Shown: positions 8,907 to 18,435, counted from the first letter of the stretch. The stretch is 64,000 nt of DNA from Rufibacter roseus (GCF_001647285.1 NZ_LRML01000014.1:53021-117020); one strand, 5' to 3'. Numbers and translations are program-made. Notes: generated by a model not told the origin, from the letters alone.

Positions 8907-10205
8907 ATGGAATTTCTTGAAATTATAGTGCTGGTTGTCAGCTTCGTTATTCTGCTGGCTCTTGGCGTACCCATTGCTTTCTCTATTGGTATTTCCGCTT
9001 TGCTAACCATGCTGGTGAGCATTGCCCCTGAACCGGCTTTCACTACCATGGCCCAACGTATGGCCACCGGTCTTGATAGTTTCGCGTTGCTGGCCATTCC
9101 TTTTTTCATTTTGGCGGGTCAACTCATGAACCGAGGAGGCATAGCCAGTAGGCTCATTGACTTTGCGAAAGGTTTGGTTGGTACGTTACCAGGCGGTTTG
9201 GCGTACGTGAACGTGGTAGCCTGTATGCTCTTTGGGGCTATTTCTGGCTCAGCGGTGGCAGCAGCTTCTGCCATTGGCGGTATCATGAACCCACGAATGG
9301 TGAAAGAAGGCTACTCTAAACCATTCAGCGCCGCGGTAAACATCACTTCTGCCACCACGGGTATGATTATACCACCCAGCAACATCTTAATTGTATATTC
9401 ATTGGCGAGTGGCGGTGTCTCTATTGCGGCACTTTTCGTGGCTGGTTACATTCCGGGTATTCTGCTGGGCCTTTCCATCATGATTGTAGCCGGCTTTATT
9501 GCCTGGAAAAACAAATATCCGGTCAGCGACCGCACTCCATTGCGCGTGGTTTTCAAGAAGTTTTTGGATGCTCTTCCCAGCCTGTTCCTGTTGTTCGTAA
9601 TCATTGGTGGTATTATAGCGGGTATATTCACTGCCACTGAGGCATCTGCCATTGCCGTGCTGTACACCGTCATCCTGTCAATGGTCATTTATAAGGAAGT
9701 TAAAGTAGCAGACCTGCCTGACATTCTCATTAGCACAGTTATTACCACAGCCATAGTTATGCTGCTCATTGGTACTTCCATGGGTATGTCTTGGGTTATG
9801 TCTTACGAGAACATTCCGCAAGGCATGAGTGATGCTCTGCTTTCCATCAGTGACAATAAGATTGTCGTTCTCATCATCATCAACCTGATTCTTCTGTTTG
9901 TAGGAGTATTCATGGACATGACCCCGGCTGTACTTATCTTCACTCCTATCTTCTTACCAGTAGTGACGGCCTTGGGCGTAGACCCGGTTCATTTCGGTAT
10001 CATGATGGTGATGAATCTTTGTATTGGTTTATGTACCCCACCGGTGGGCGGCGTGCTCTTTGTTGGGTGTGGTGTGGCAGGAGTAAGTATTAGCAAAGTG
10101 ATCAAACCGCTGGTTCCCATGTTTATTGCTATGGTAGTGGCCCTGCTTTTGGTGACTTACATTCCGGAGCTTAGTACTTGGCTGCCTCGCCAGTTCGGCT
10201 TGTAG
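8907..10205 (+). CDS. dctM: TRAP transporter large permease DctM
   Basis: Sodium-coupled transport channel of the TRAP system, 432 aa, with about twelve hydrophobic segments. Family hallmarks are AIPFFILAGQLMNRGG, the FGAISGSAVAAASAIGG loop, TSATTGMIIPPSN and the C-terminal repeat of the same design, LCIGLCTPPVGGVLFVGCG. The gap to dctQ is 67 bp with no hairpin, so it is probably still the same transcript. It closes the uronate cluster and is followed by a palindrome and a strong terminator. Confidence 0.95.
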   Translation: MEFLEIIVLVVSFVILLALGVPIAFSIGISALLTMLVSIAPEPAFTTMAQRMATGLDSFALLAIPFFILAGQLMNRGGIASRLIDFAKGLVGTLPGGLAYVNVVACMLFGAISGSAVAAASAIGGIMNPRMVKEGYSKPFSAAVNITSATTGMIIPPSNILIVYSLASGGVSIAALFVAGYIPGILLGLSIMIVAGFIAWKNKYPVSDRTPLRVVFKKFLDALPSLFLLFVIIGGIIAGIFTATEASAIAVLYTVILSMVIYKEVKVADLPDILISTVITTAIVMLLIGTSMGMSWVMSYENIPQGMSDALLSISDNKIVVLIIINLILLFVGVFMDMTPAVLIFTPIFLPVVTALGVDPVHFGIMMVMNLCIGLCTPPVGGVLFVGCGVAGVSISKVIKPLVPMFIAMVVALLLVTYIPELSTWLPRQFGL

Positions 10206-10222
10206 TTTCTTAACATCAGTAT

Positions 10223-10262
10223 CTGTTTTAGGCCTGTTTTAAGAAAACCAAGTCTAAAACAG
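10223..10262. repeat. Dispersed palindrome family, copy 1
   Basis: Imperfect inverted repeat beginning CTGTTTTAGGCCTGTTTT and ending in the complementary TCTAAAACAG, 17 bp after the dctM stop. It is an intergenic copy of the window-wide family and lies before the separate dctM terminator. Confidence 0.8.
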
Positions 10263-10283
10263 GAACACCTTGTATAGTTTTAC

Positions 10284-10323
10284 AACAAAAAGGCCTTCTG
10301 CTTTGGCAGAAGGCCTTTTTGTT
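10284..10323. terminator. Intrinsic terminator after dctM
   Basis: Perfect 18-bp stem (arms 10284-10301 and 10306-10323) around a 4-nt TTTG loop, with AACAAAAAGG on the left arm and CCTTTTTGTT on the right. The GC-rich core plus T-run makes it an end point for the uronate/TRAP operon. Confidence 0.9.
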
Positions 10324-10360
10324 AGATTTATTTTATTTGCTCTAATAATGCTCTCTCTTA

Positions 10361-10400
10361 CTGTTTTAGAACTGTTTTTGAAAAATGAGGCTTAAAACAA
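10361..10400. repeat. Dispersed palindrome family, copy 2 (degenerate)
   Basis: Second family member within 140 bp: left arm CTGTTTTAGAACTGTTTT, right arm ending GGCTTAAAACA. It lies between the dctM terminator and ppc. The arms have several mismatches. Confidence 0.6.
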
Positions 10401-10512
10401 CCAACCTCAGCAAAACTAAGGGGATGCATACCTTCAGCCCCTTTTATTTGAAATTTCATTTAAAATAGCGCAAATAATCAGAAAAAGCTTTAATAAAATC
10501 TTCAAAATGATT

Positions 10513-10520
10513 TACTTTTG
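10513..10520 (+). promoter_or_regulatory. Putative -7 promoter element of ppc
   Basis: TACTTTTG fits the Bacteroidota -7 consensus TAnnTTTG and lies 83 bp before the ppc start. No clear -33 TTTG box is visible at the standard distance, so the call is tentative. Confidence 0.45.
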
Positions 10521-10602
10521 GTAATCATGCAATCAACAGCAGCAACTAAACTGTTCTGAGGTTAATCTGTATACCAAGCACTATCAAACAACACATCAAC
10601 AT

Positions 10603-13179
10603 ATGGATGGTTCTGCCAACAGCATCTTACAAACCTATGACAAACACGTAGGGCTCAAGTTTCAGTTATACAACAGCCTGTTCACTTCACTTCCCTTTCA
10701 TAGGGTAGAAAAAACCGGGGTACTGCTGTCTATCTTTCTGTTACACTGTGAAGAAGGCTTTGCCAAAGAACAAAGTCCCACCGAAATTATTAACTCTTTT
10801 CTGCAGCAGTATACCCCCTACCGCACTGAGCAAGAGCAGACTGATCTGCTGTTCCGGTTTGTGCAGTATGCCGAGCGGCAAGTGGTATTATTTGATGCAC
10901 TGGAAGACGCCGCTTTCCGCGACATTCATGACATGGCGGGCATAGGCACCTTGAAACACCTGGATGCCGAAGTGGTACAAACCAGAACGCAGGAACAACT
11001 GAAAGAGAAGCTGCAAGATTTTGCGGTGCGTCTGGTGCTTACGGCTCACCCTACCCAGTTCTACCCAAGTGAAGTGTTGGGCATCATCAATGATCTGTCA
11101 AAAGCCTTGCTGTCTGACAACACATCGCAGGTGAACGGCTACCTGAGGCAGTTGGGAAAAACGCCCTTCTTCAAGAACGAGAAGCCTACCCCGTATGACG
11201 AGGCAGTAAGCTTAATCTGGTACCTGGAGAACGTTTTTTACCAGGCGGCAGGTAAGATCATGACTTATCTCAAAACTCAATTCCCAGATGCGGTGCCCGA
11301 GCAACAGCCGCTTATTCGTTTCGGGTTCTGGCCTGGCGGAGACCGTGACGGTAATCCGTTTGTGAACGCGCAGATAACACGAAACGTGGCCGAAGCATTG
11401 CGGGGCAGCGTCATTAAGTGTTATTACCGCGATGTACGCACGCTTAAACGTCGTCTCACGTTCAAAGGAGTTTACCATGTACTGGCTGCGTTGGAAGAGA
11501 AACTGTACAACAACCTCTTTATACCGGGCCACAAGGCGGACATCACCAAAGAAGACATTCTGGCTCCGCTGCACCAAATCAAGCAAACGCTCATCAACGA
11601 CCACGGAGGCCTTTTCCTGGATCTATTAGAAAACCTGTTGCGCAAAGTGGAGCTGTTCGGCCTATACTTCGCCTCTCTGGATATCCGGCAAGACAGCTCT
11701 GTACATACCGAGGCCTTGGAGTGCATTGCTGAAAAAACGGAGGCTCTGCCAAAGAATTATGCTCAGCTGACGGCGGAAGAGAAAATTGAAGTGTTGCTGA
11801 AAACCACTACCACCGTTGATCCTGCTGTGCTTGGCAATGAACTTTTGCAAGACACGCTTGAGTCAATGGTTTCTATGAAATCAATTCAGGACATAAACGG
11901 CCCCGACGGTTGTCACCGCTACATCATCAGCCATAGCACCAGTGCCTTAGATATAATGGAGGTGTATGGCTTATTCCTGCTCAGCGGCTGGCAGAAGAAT
12001 GAGATAAGCGTTGACATTGTGCCGCTGTTTGAAACCATTGATGACCTCAAGAATGCGCGCGATGTGATGGAGGCTCTTTACCGAAACGAGGTATACCGGA
12101 CACATTTACAGAAAAGAGGTAATATTCAGACCATCATGCTGGGCTTTTCTGACGGCACCAAAGATGGTGGTTACCTCATGGCCAACTGGAGCATCTACAA
12201 AGCCAAAGAAGAGCTTACCTATTTGGCCAAGCAGCACGACATTCAGGTTGTCTTTTTTGATGGACGTGGCGGACCGCCTGCACGGGGTGGCGGAAGAACG
12301 CACCAGTTTTACGCTTCTATGGGCTCAAACATTGCCAGCAAAGAAATTCAGCTGACCATACAGGGGCAAACTATCAGCTCTAACTTCGGTACCATTGATG
12401 CGGCACAGTATAATATGGAGCAGCTCATGCATGCCGGAATTCGGAACGCCTTGTTCACCGCCCGCGAAACCACCCTTACCAAAGATGAGGAGAACCTGAT
12501 TCAGCTATTGTCTGACGAAAGCTACGGAGCATACAATACCCTTAAAAACCACCCTAATTTTCTGGAGTACCTCAACTACGCCAGCCCTTTGCGCTATTAC
12601 GCCGAAGCCAACATTGGCAGCCGTCCCTCTAAACGCAAGCCAGGAAAACTAAACCTGAACGACCTGCGGGCAGTGCCTTACGTTGGCTCCTGGAGCCAGT
12701 TAAAGCAAAACCTGCCGGGTTACTATGGCGTGGGAACTGCCTTAGAGAAAATGGAAGCCGCAGGGCAGTGGGAGGCTGTTGAAAAGCTGTACCGCCGCTC
12801 TCTGTTCTTCAAAACGTTGCTGGACAACTGTGAGATGGCCATGACCAAGTGCTTCTTCCCGCTTACCGCCTTTTTAGCCAAGCACCCTAAATACGGGGAG
12901 CTCTGGAACATGATACATGATGAGTTTGAGCGCACAAAACGGTATGTACTCCGCCTAAGTGGTGCCACCCAACTCATGGAAGATAAACCGGTAAACCAGC
13001 TCTCCATCCAGATGCGCCAACGCATTGAGTTACCGCTGCTTACCATTCAGCAATACGCCCTCACCAAAATAAGAGAAGTAGAGGAGCAGCAAAGAGAGGA
13101 TGGCAATAAAAAGACTTTTGAGAAAATGGTGATGCGCTGTTCTTTCGGAATCATCAACGCAGAGCGAAATTCAGCTTAG
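10603..13179 (+). CDS. ppc: Phosphoenolpyruvate carboxylase
   Basis: Carboxylates PEP with bicarbonate to oxaloacetate, refilling the TCA cycle. The 858-aa protein has the full set of family motifs: catalytic-His TAHPTQ near residue 148, FWPGGDRDGNPFV near 242, LDIRQDSSVH near 359, GFSDGTKDGGYL near 511 and the mobile-loop FFDGRGGPPARGGGRTH near 550. The length is slightly below that of E. coli Ppc. The chain ends RNSA where E. coli-type enzymes end RNTG. It is a monocistronic gene with its own terminator and is not functionally tied to the uronate cluster beyond consuming carbon downstream of pyruvate/PEP. Confidence 0.97.
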   Translation: MDGSANSILQTYDKHVGLKFQLYNSLFTSLPFHRVEKTGVLLSIFLLHCEEGFAKEQSPTEIINSFLQQYTPYRTEQEQTDLLFRFVQYAERQVVLFDALEDAAFRDIHDMAGIGTLKHLDAEVVQTRTQEQLKEKLQDFAVRLVLTAHPTQFYPSEVLGIINDLSKALLSDNTSQVNGYLRQLGKTPFFKNEKPTPYDEAVSLIWYLENVFYQAAGKIMTYLKTQFPDAVPEQQPLIRFGFWPGGDRDGNPFVNAQITRNVAEALRGSVIKCYYRDVRTLKRRLTFKGVYHVLAALEEKLYNNLFIPGHKADITKEDILAPLHQIKQTLINDHGGLFLDLLENLLRKVELFGLYFASLDIRQDSSVHTEALECIAEKTEALPKNYAQLTAEEKIEVLLKTTTTVDPAVLGNELLQDTLESMVSMKSIQDINGPDGCHRYIISHSTSALDIMEVYGLFLLSGWQKNEISVDIVPLFETIDDLKNARDVMEALYRNEVYRTHLQKRGNIQTIMLGFSDGTKDGGYLMANWSIYKAKEELTYLAKQHDIQVVFFDGRGGPPARGGGRTHQFYASMGSNIASKEIQLTIQGQTISSNFGTIDAAQYNMEQLMHAGIRNALFTARETTLTKDEENLIQLLSDESYGAYNTLKNHPNFLEYLNYASPLRYYAEANIGSRPSKRKPGKLNLNDLRAVPYVGSWSQLKQNLPGYYGVGTALEKMEAAGQWEAVEKLYRRSLFFKTLLDNCEMAMTKCFFPLTAFLAKHPKYGELWNMIHDEFERTKRYVLRLSGATQLMEDKPVNQLSIQMRQRIELPLLTIQQYALTKIREVEEQQREDGNKKTFEKMVMRCSFGIINAERNSA

Positions 13180-13198
13180 CACATACCCATAGACTTGA

Positions 13199-13235
13199 AC
13201 TCCCGATTTGCGTGACAGCAGATCGGGAGTTTTGT
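13199..13235 (+). terminator. Intrinsic terminator of ppc
   Basis: AACTCCCGAT and ATCGGGAGTT form a 10-bp stem starting 20 bp after the ppc stop, followed by TTGTTTT. The next palindrome-family copy begins within its T-run. Confidence 0.85.
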
Positions 13236-13270
13236 TTTAGGCTTGTTTTTGGAAAAAGAAGCCTAAAACA
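13233..13270. repeat. Dispersed palindrome family, copy 3
   Basis: Arms TGTTTTAGGCTTGTTTTT and GAAGCCTAAAACA around a short loop, directly after the ppc terminator. The good match of the outer 12 bp makes it one of the clearer copies. Confidence 0.8.
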
Positions 13271-13274
13271 GTAG

Positions 13275-13294
13275 GGACAGGTCGCGACTTGTCC
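13275..13294. repeat. REP-like 20-bp palindrome
   Basis: GGACAGGTCGCGACTTGTCC is a palindrome with one mismatched position pair. It opens a patch of several different palindromes that fills the gap between ppc and hutG. Confidence 0.65.
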
Positions 13295-13416
13295 GCTGCG
13301 GTGACAGCCGAGTTAGCGTCTGCTTTGGAACTTCTCCGCTAGATCCCTCAGAGATACCCGGTAAGAGTATTGAAAATTATTAATCAGAGAAAACTGAAGA
13401 ACATGTTTATGGTGCC

Positions 13417-13490
13417 CTATGGCTCGGAGGTTACTTCAGTGACTAAAGGAAACTGCTAAGCAAGTCACGGAAGTAGCTTCCGCGCCATAG
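13417..13490. repeat. 28-bp imperfect inverted repeat
   Basis: Arms 13417-13444 and 13463-13490 match at 24 of 28 positions (two of the four differences would be G-U pairs in RNA) around an 18-nt loop. The right arm contains its own small palindrome CGGAAGTAGCTTCCG. No gene lies in it. It looks like a REP/BIME-type element or a decayed mobile-element end. Confidence 0.75.
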
Positions 13491-13523
13491 ATAGAGCCAT
13501 AGATTAGGAGTTCTTTGCTGTTT

Positions 13524-13630
13524 GGGAATTGAAATCCCTAACCTAATTATCAAGCGGATTTGCAATCTGATCTTCAGTGAACTGGGATTATAAATCCCAA
13601 TATTACCTGCTTCCGGATTGCAAATCCGAA
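13524..13630. repeat. Cluster of four short REP-like palindromes
   Basis: Two kinds of small hairpin alternate: GGGAATTGAAATCCC (13524) and TGGGATTATAAATCCCA (13583) carry GGGATT/AATCCC arms; CGGATTTGCAATCTG (13555) and CCGGATTGCAAATCCG (13613) carry CGGATT/AATCCG arms. Spacing is about 30 bp. Such palindromes in Bacteroidota resemble the REP sequences mobilised by RAYT (TnpA-REP) transposases; no such gene is in this window. Confidence 0.7.
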
Positions 13631-13716
13631 AGAGCAAACTCACTTTTGATAGTGTGAAATCAGCTACAAATCAGCTTTACCAAACTATGGAGCAACACCT
13701 TTAGTAGGCATTCTCT

Positions 13717-14679
13717 TTAGCACCAGTTTTGCACGGCTTGGTAGATGATGGAAGCGGCGAGTTTAGCTGTTTGCTGATCTCGGTCTAAAGAGGGGTTTAG
13801 CTCCACCACATCAAGTGTCAATACTTTGCCGCTAGCCATTATTTCTTTCAACAGAGAAACCACCACCTGTGGCTGAAGACCGAGAGCGGCGGGGGCACTG
13901 ACACCAGGGGCATGAGCTACCGAAAAAACATCCAAATCTATGCTGATGTACAGTTCATCTACTTCTCCCAGAAAAGTGTTCACTTTCTCCCGCACTTGCT
14001 CAGAGACTCCAAACTGAAGATCATCGGCTAAGACGTAATCTGCCCCTACTTCTTCGGCTGTCTTGAAGAGCTGGCGGGTATTGCTCTGCTCCTGAATGCC
14101 CAGGCACAGGTAGCTAAATTTCTCGTCCTGCTCTTGGTACGCAATGGCTATCTGCCGGAAAGGAGTACCGGAACTACTTTGTGGAGAGGTGTTTCTCAAA
14201 TCAAAATGTGCATCAAAATTGATGATGCCAAGACGCAAAGCATTGCCTAAAACGGGTTGTATGCCTAAATAATGACCATAAGCAGTTTCGTGGCCACCGC
14301 CCAGCACAATAGTACGGTATCCGCTAGTGAGAAGGGTTGTCACTTTCTTGCCTAATTGCTCCTGTGCCCGTTCCAGATGCTGGTCGGCACACAGCACGTC
14401 ACCCGCGTCGTATAGGCTTAGTTCCCGGGGCAAATTCACCGCCATAGACGCCAATGCTTGTCGAATGGCGTCTGGTCCCTGGGCGGCTCCTATCCTACCC
14501 TGGTTCCGTCGCACGCCCTCATCACAACAGAAGCCCAGGAAGGCGTAACTGCCATGCCCAATAGGCAGCTCCTTACTCAGGTCCAAAGGTTTCACCACCT
14601 GGTGCCAACGCAGTCCTAAATCACCGTCAGCGGCATCTATGCGGCCTTTCCAGACAGTAGAAGAAGTAGGTTTATACAT
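13717..14679 (-). CDS. hutG: Formimidoylglutamase HutG (arginase family)
   Basis: Hydrolyses N-formimidoyl-L-glutamate to glutamate and formamide, the final step of one histidine-degradation route. The 320-aa ureohydrolase has the binuclear-Mn motifs of the family: GGGHETAYGHYLG near residue 131, INFDAHFDLR near 158 and SIDLDVFSVAHAPG near 248. The presence of hutI and hutU nearby favours HutG over agmatinase or arginase. It is transcribed toward the REP patch, away from the divergent gene at 14771, and is separated from hutI by that gene, so it has its own promoter. Confidence 0.9.
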   Translation of the reverse strand: MYKPTSSTVWKGRIDAADGDLGLRWHQVVKPLDLSKELPIGHGSYAFLGFCCDEGVRRNQGRIGAAQGPDAIRQALASMAVNLPRELSLYDAGDVLCADQHLERAQEQLGKKVTTLLTSGYRTIVLGGGHETAYGHYLGIQPVLGNALRLGIINFDAHFDLRNTSPQSSSGTPFRQIAIAYQEQDEKFSYLCLGIQEQSNTRQLFKTAEEVGADYVLADDLQFGVSEQVREKVNTFLGEVDELYISIDLDVFSVAHAPGVSAPAALGLQPQVVVSLLKEIMASGKVLTLDVVELNPSLDRDQQTAKLAASIIYQAVQNWC

Positions 14680-14727
14680 GTCAGAAAGATTTTAAAAGGC
14701 TGTTTATTTAGCTAACTTACATACCCT

Positions 14728-14746
14728 ATTCTGCATTTGGCAGAAT
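14728..14746. promoter_or_regulatory. Inverted repeat in the hutG / 14771 divergent promoter
   Basis: ATTCTGC and GCAGAAT form a perfect 7-bp inverted repeat with a 5-bp spacer, in the 91-bp gap between two divergently transcribed genes. The place and symmetry suit an operator; function is inference. Confidence 0.4.
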
Positions 14747-14770
14747 AACCGACCATACCACAAATTAAGC

Positions 14771-15334
14771 ATGAATCTTTTCTATACGCTTCTGAAACAA
14801 GCCAAAGACGAAAATAAACCAGTTACGCTGCGCGAACAAGGTCCCGACGGTTCAAAATTCTACTTCGGTTACCTGTTGGACTACAATGACGATACCATTA
14901 GTGTACGTGCTATCACCTCACAGGGCTTGCCAAATGGTATTCTAATTTTAAAATCTTCTGATTTGTTTGGAGTAGACTTTGATGACATATACCTGCGCCG
15001 CCTGGAAATCAAAGAAGCGAACTTACGCAAACTGTACGCTGATACCACTGTGCCTGCCATGTTTCATATTGGCAACTGCAGCATAGAAGAAATTCTGGAG
15101 CAGGCTAAAAAAGAAGAACAGCTCATTTACCTGTCCTTGTACCAAGATATTGGGCTCTACGGTTTCATAAGAGAACTCACCGATTCCGAATTCCTGATGG
15201 AGGTCTACAACACCTCCGGCGAGTACGATGGCATGTCAGTCCATTTAATTGAGAACGTCAAGAACATCAACTGGGACGACGAAGACACCCGCATTGTCAG
15301 GATTCTTTGGGAAAAGCAGAAGGCAAACCGGTAG
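14771..15334 (+). CDS. Hypothetical protein with an internal duplication
   Basis: I do not recognise this 187-aa protein. It has no signal peptide or membrane segment and is acidic. Two halves look alike: residues about 28-80 (YFGYLLDYNDDTISVRAI ... DIYLRRLEI) and about 122-180 (LYGFIRELTDSEFLMEVYN ... DTRIVRILW). Each begins with a Gly-containing strand followed by a turn, several short strands and a charged end, which would suit a small beta-barrel such as an Sm-like fold. This is a visual comparison, not an alignment. It lies between hutG and hutI on the opposite strand, so any link to histidine degradation is doubtful. Confidence 0.8.
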   Translation: MNLFYTLLKQAKDENKPVTLREQGPDGSKFYFGYLLDYNDDTISVRAITSQGLPNGILILKSSDLFGVDFDDIYLRRLEIKEANLRKLYADTTVPAMFHIGNCSIEEILEQAKKEEQLIYLSLYQDIGLYGFIRELTDSEFLMEVYNTSGEYDGMSVHLIENVKNINWDDEDTRIVRILWEKQKANR

Positions 15335-15350
15335 TGTAGGAGTTCAGCTG

Positions 15351-15390
15351 GCGTTTTAGCCTTACTTTTTAAAAAGCAGGGCTAAAACGC
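15351..15390. repeat. Dispersed palindrome family, copy 4
   Basis: Arms GCGTTTTAGCCTTACTTTTT and AAAAAGCAGGGCTAAAACGC; the outer 10 bp pair perfectly. It lies 16 bp after the 14771 gene, between convergent gene ends. Confidence 0.8.
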
Positions 15391-15454
15391 TCATCCTCCT
15401 TTTGATTTCTGCTCACATCGATCGTTTCCTGATCCAGGAAATCAGGCATTTCAA

Positions 15455-16705
15455 TCATAGTACTCGCTTCCCTTCTTTCCAGATTATAGTGGGTTTTAGC
15501 TTGCCTTGGTGGTAGAGGATTTCTTGGTAAGTTTCAGCCGGGAAAGCAATCATATCTGCCAGTTGCCCTGTAGCTAACGTGCCGCGGTCGGTTAGGCGAA
15601 GTGCGTGTGCCGCCCGAAAAGTAATGCCGGCCAGTGTCTCGGCGATAGTTAATTTTTCTGCAGCACCTAGCAGCGCAGCCTGCACCAGTAAATCTCCCAT
15701 GGGGGCTGAGCCTGGATTCCAATCAGAGGCAATGGCCACACATATTCCACCGTCTAACATCTTCCGGGCGGGGGCATAGTGCATTCCCAACCCCACTGAT
15801 GCCCCAGGCAATACCACGCCCACTACTCCTGCTTCTGCCATCAATTCGATTTCCGGGACTCCGCTGGCCTCTAAATGATCAGCGCTGCAGGCTTTAACTT
15901 CTGCGGCGACTTTGCTGCCTCCGGTACTGAATTGATCAGCATGAACGGTCACAGCAAACCCCATGGCTTGGGCTTTCTGCAAATACGCCAGTGCCTCTGC
16001 CTCTGAAAAAGCAGTTTCTTCAATAAAAATATCAATTCGCTGTGCCAGCTGCTGCTCCCGCACTACCGGAAGTAACTCTTGCAGTAAATAATTTAGATAC
16101 TCATGGGAACTGCCAAACTCAGGAGGGCACATGTGCGCGGCCAAACACGTGGGAATCAAATCCAGCGGCAACTCATTATCTGCCTCCTGAATGACCTGCA
16201 GCATTTTCAATTCGTCAGCCACCGTAAGGCCGTAGCCGCTCTTTACTTCGCAGGTGGTCACACCCTCTGAGAGGTGACGAAGAGCTCGTTTTTTCAGCAG
16301 CTGAACCAATTCTTCTCGAGTAGCCTGTCTTGTTTTCCGGACGGTGTCTAAGATTCCGCCCCCGCTGCGGGCAATCTCCAGATAGCTTTTACCGGACACC
16401 CTTAAGGAGTAGTCTCTGGCTCGTGAACCCGCAAAACAGATATGGGTATGCGCGTCGATCAAGCCTGGCATTAACACCATTGGCTGTTCTATCTCCTGCA
16501 AACTGTAACCCTGCCGCTTTGCTTCAGCTAAGAGGGTTTGGTAAGAATCAACTCTCTCAATTTTATCATTTTGCACCAGCACTCCGGCCTCTTCCTGCAC
16601 CTCCAGTTGTTCATCAGACAAAGTGCCGTGCAATGGCAAGTTAGCCATGCTGAGTACTTGGGTGAAAGGGCCAATAAGTGTTTTTTTCGAGGCGTTGGAG
16701 GACAT
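15455..16705 (-). CDS. hutI: Imidazolonepropionase HutI
   Basis: Hydrolyses 4-imidazolone-5-propanoate to N-formimidoyl-L-glutamate, the third step of histidine degradation. The 416-aa amidohydrolase shows the metal-binding DAHTHICFAG near residue 84, the family block CEVKSGYGLT near 148, and VHADQF and ASDWNPGSAP in the C-terminal half, all typical of HutI. The start lies 23 bp from the hutU stop in the same direction, so hutU-hutI form an operon. A short palindrome (15425-15441, TTTCCTG/CAGGAAA) follows the stop without a T-run. Confidence 0.96.
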   Translation of the reverse strand: MSSNASKKTLIGPFTQVLSMANLPLHGTLSDEQLEVQEEAGVLVQNDKIERVDSYQTLLAEAKRQGYSLQEIEQPMVLMPGLIDAHTHICFAGSRARDYSLRVSGKSYLEIARSGGGILDTVRKTRQATREELVQLLKKRALRHLSEGVTTCEVKSGYGLTVADELKMLQVIQEADNELPLDLIPTCLAAHMCPPEFGSSHEYLNYLLQELLPVVREQQLAQRIDIFIEETAFSEAEALAYLQKAQAMGFAVTVHADQFSTGGSKVAAEVKACSADHLEASGVPEIELMAEAGVVGVVLPGASVGLGMHYAPARKMLDGGICVAIASDWNPGSAPMGDLLVQAALLGAAEKLTIAETLAGITFRAAHALRLTDRGTLATGQLADMIAFPAETYQEILYHQGKLKPTIIWKEGKRVL

Positions 16706-16728
16706 TTAACTATTAACTTATTTAATCA

Positions 16729-18435
16729 CTACAAATTGAGTCCGAATTTCTCGGCGTTTGCTTGGGCTGATTCATAGCCGGCATCGGCGTGGCGGAAAAT
16801 ACCGAGCGCGGGATCGTTGTGGAGCACGCGACGCAGGCATCGCTCGGCTCGGTCAGTACCATCAGCCAATATGACCATGCCGGCGTGCTGCGAATAGCCA
16901 ATGCCCACGCCACCACCATGGTGGAACGATACCCAGGTAGCGCCGCCACTGGTGTTGGCCATCAGGTTCAGGAGCGGCCAGTCAGATACCGCATCAGAAC
17001 CATCTAGCATGCCCTCGGTTTCACGGTAGGGTGATGCCACAGAGCCACAGTCCAAATGGTCACGACCAATGACGATAGGGGCTTTTACTTTACCCTGCCG
17101 CACCAGTTGGTTAAACAGCAACCCGGCTTTTTCGCGCTCGCCCATACCCAGCCAGCAGATGCGGCACGGCAAGCCTTGAAAAGCCACTTTCTCCTGCGCC
17201 TGCTCCAGCCACTGAATCAAGTGCGTGTTTTCAGGGAACAATTCTTTCAGAGCTTCATCGGTTACTCGAATGTCTTCAGGGTCGCCGGAGAGGGCTGCCC
17301 AACGAAAAGGACCTTTGCCTTCGCAGAACAGTGGCCGCATGTATTCGGGTACAAAGCCTTGAATCTGGAAAGCATTAGGCTCCCCTCCCTGCTGGGCAAA
17401 TTCGCGGAGGTTGTTGCCGTAGTCAAAGGTTTTGCTGCCCCGGCGCTGTAGCTCCAGCATGAAACTTACGTGGCGGGCCATGCTTTTCAGAGCTTTCTGG
17501 CGGTATTGCTCTGGGTCTTGACTCCGTAGTTGCCTGGCTTCTTCCAGAGAAAGTCCGTTGGGAACGTAGCCGTTTATTGGGTCGTGTGCTGAGGTTTGGT
17601 CGGTGAGAATATCTGGCGTTATGTTATCCTGCAGCAGCCTCTCCAGCACATCGCCCACGTCGCCTACTAAACCAACCGACAAAGCCTCTCCCCTCACTTT
17701 CGCCTTCAGTACCCACTGCTTCGCCTCCTCATAATCATAGGTCATTCTGTCAAGATAGCGGGTTTCCAGGCGTTTCTTGATGCGTTCGGGGTCTACATCT
17801 ATTCCCAGAAAAGTAGCACCGGCCATAGTAGCGGCTAAAGGCTGGGCTCCGCCCATGCCACCCAAACCACCTGTCACCAGCAGGCGGTGCCGCAAATCAC
17901 CGTTGAAGTGGATTCTGCCGCAAGCGGCAAAGGTTTCATACGTGCCTTGCAAAATACCCTGGGTGCCGATGTAAATCCAGGAACCGGCAGTCATTTGGCC
18001 GTACATCATAAGCCCACGCTTGCGCAGGTTGTTGAAGTGCTCCCAAGTAGCCCAATGCGGTACCAGATTGCTGTTGGCAATGAGCACGCGCGGTGCCTCA
18101 GGGTGGGTGCGCACCTTGCCCACCGGCTTTCCGCTTTGCACCAGCAGGCTTTCATCAGCTTCCAGCGTCAGGAGCAGCTCTACAATTTTTCGGGCGTCTT
18201 GCGGGGTGCGGGCGGCCTGCCCAATGCCACCGTACACCACCAGCTTCTCGGGGTCTTCGGCCACCTCGGCGGTAAGGTTGTTCAGGAACATCCGCAACGC
18301 AGCTTCGGCTTGCCAGTTTTTGGCATGCAGTTGCGGCCCGCGCGGCGGAATATATACCGGATGGTTGGCATAGGTTTGAATAATCTCCTCCACTGAAAGT
18401 GGAGAGGTAGGCTGAACGGCGGGTATGGTTTCCAT
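16729..18435 (-). CDS. hutU: Urocanate hydratase HutU
   Basis: Adds water to urocanate to give 4-imidazolone-5-propanoate, using tightly bound NAD as an electrophile. The 568-aa length and the motifs [28 protein letters not shown], the NAD-binding [18 protein letters not shown], and the C-terminal [19 protein letters not shown] and [20 protein letters not shown] are diagnostic. It is first in a two-gene operon with hutI. Histidine ammonia-lyase, which makes urocanate, is not in the window, so hutH must be elsewhere if the pathway is complete. Confidence 0.97.
   Translation of the reverse strand: METIPAVQPTSPLSVEEIIQTYANHPVYIPPRGPQLHAKNWQAEAALRMFLNNLTAEVAEDPEKLVVYGGIGQAARTPQDARKIVELLLTLEADESLLVQSGKPVGKVRTHPEAPRVLIANSNLVPHWATWEHFNNLRKRGLMMYGQMTAGSWIYIGTQGILQGTYETFAACGRIHFNGDLRHRLLVTGGLGGMGGAQPLAATMAGATFLGIDVDPERIKKRLETRYLDRMTYDYEEAKQWVLKAKVRGEALSVGLVGDVGDVLERLLQDNITPDILTDQTSAHDPINGYVPNGLSLEEARQLRSQDPEQYRQKALKSMARHVSFMLELQRRGSKTFDYGNNLREFAQQGGEPNAFQIQGFVPEYMRPLFCEGKGPFRWAALSGDPEDIRVTDEALKELFPENTHLIQWLEQAQEKVAFQGLPCRICWLGMGEREKAGLLFNQLVRQGKVKAPIVIGRDHLDCGSVASPYRETEGMLDGSDAVSDWPLLNLMANTSGGATWVSFHHGGGVGIGYSQHAGMVILADGTDRAERCLRRVLHNDPALGIFRHADAGYESAQANAEKFGLNL

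Noticed and set aside
13717..15334. hutG and the 14771 gene as one operon with hutI and hutU
   Set aside because: The 14771 gene is on the opposite strand, so hutG needs its own promoter; functional grouping is kept but not operon membership.
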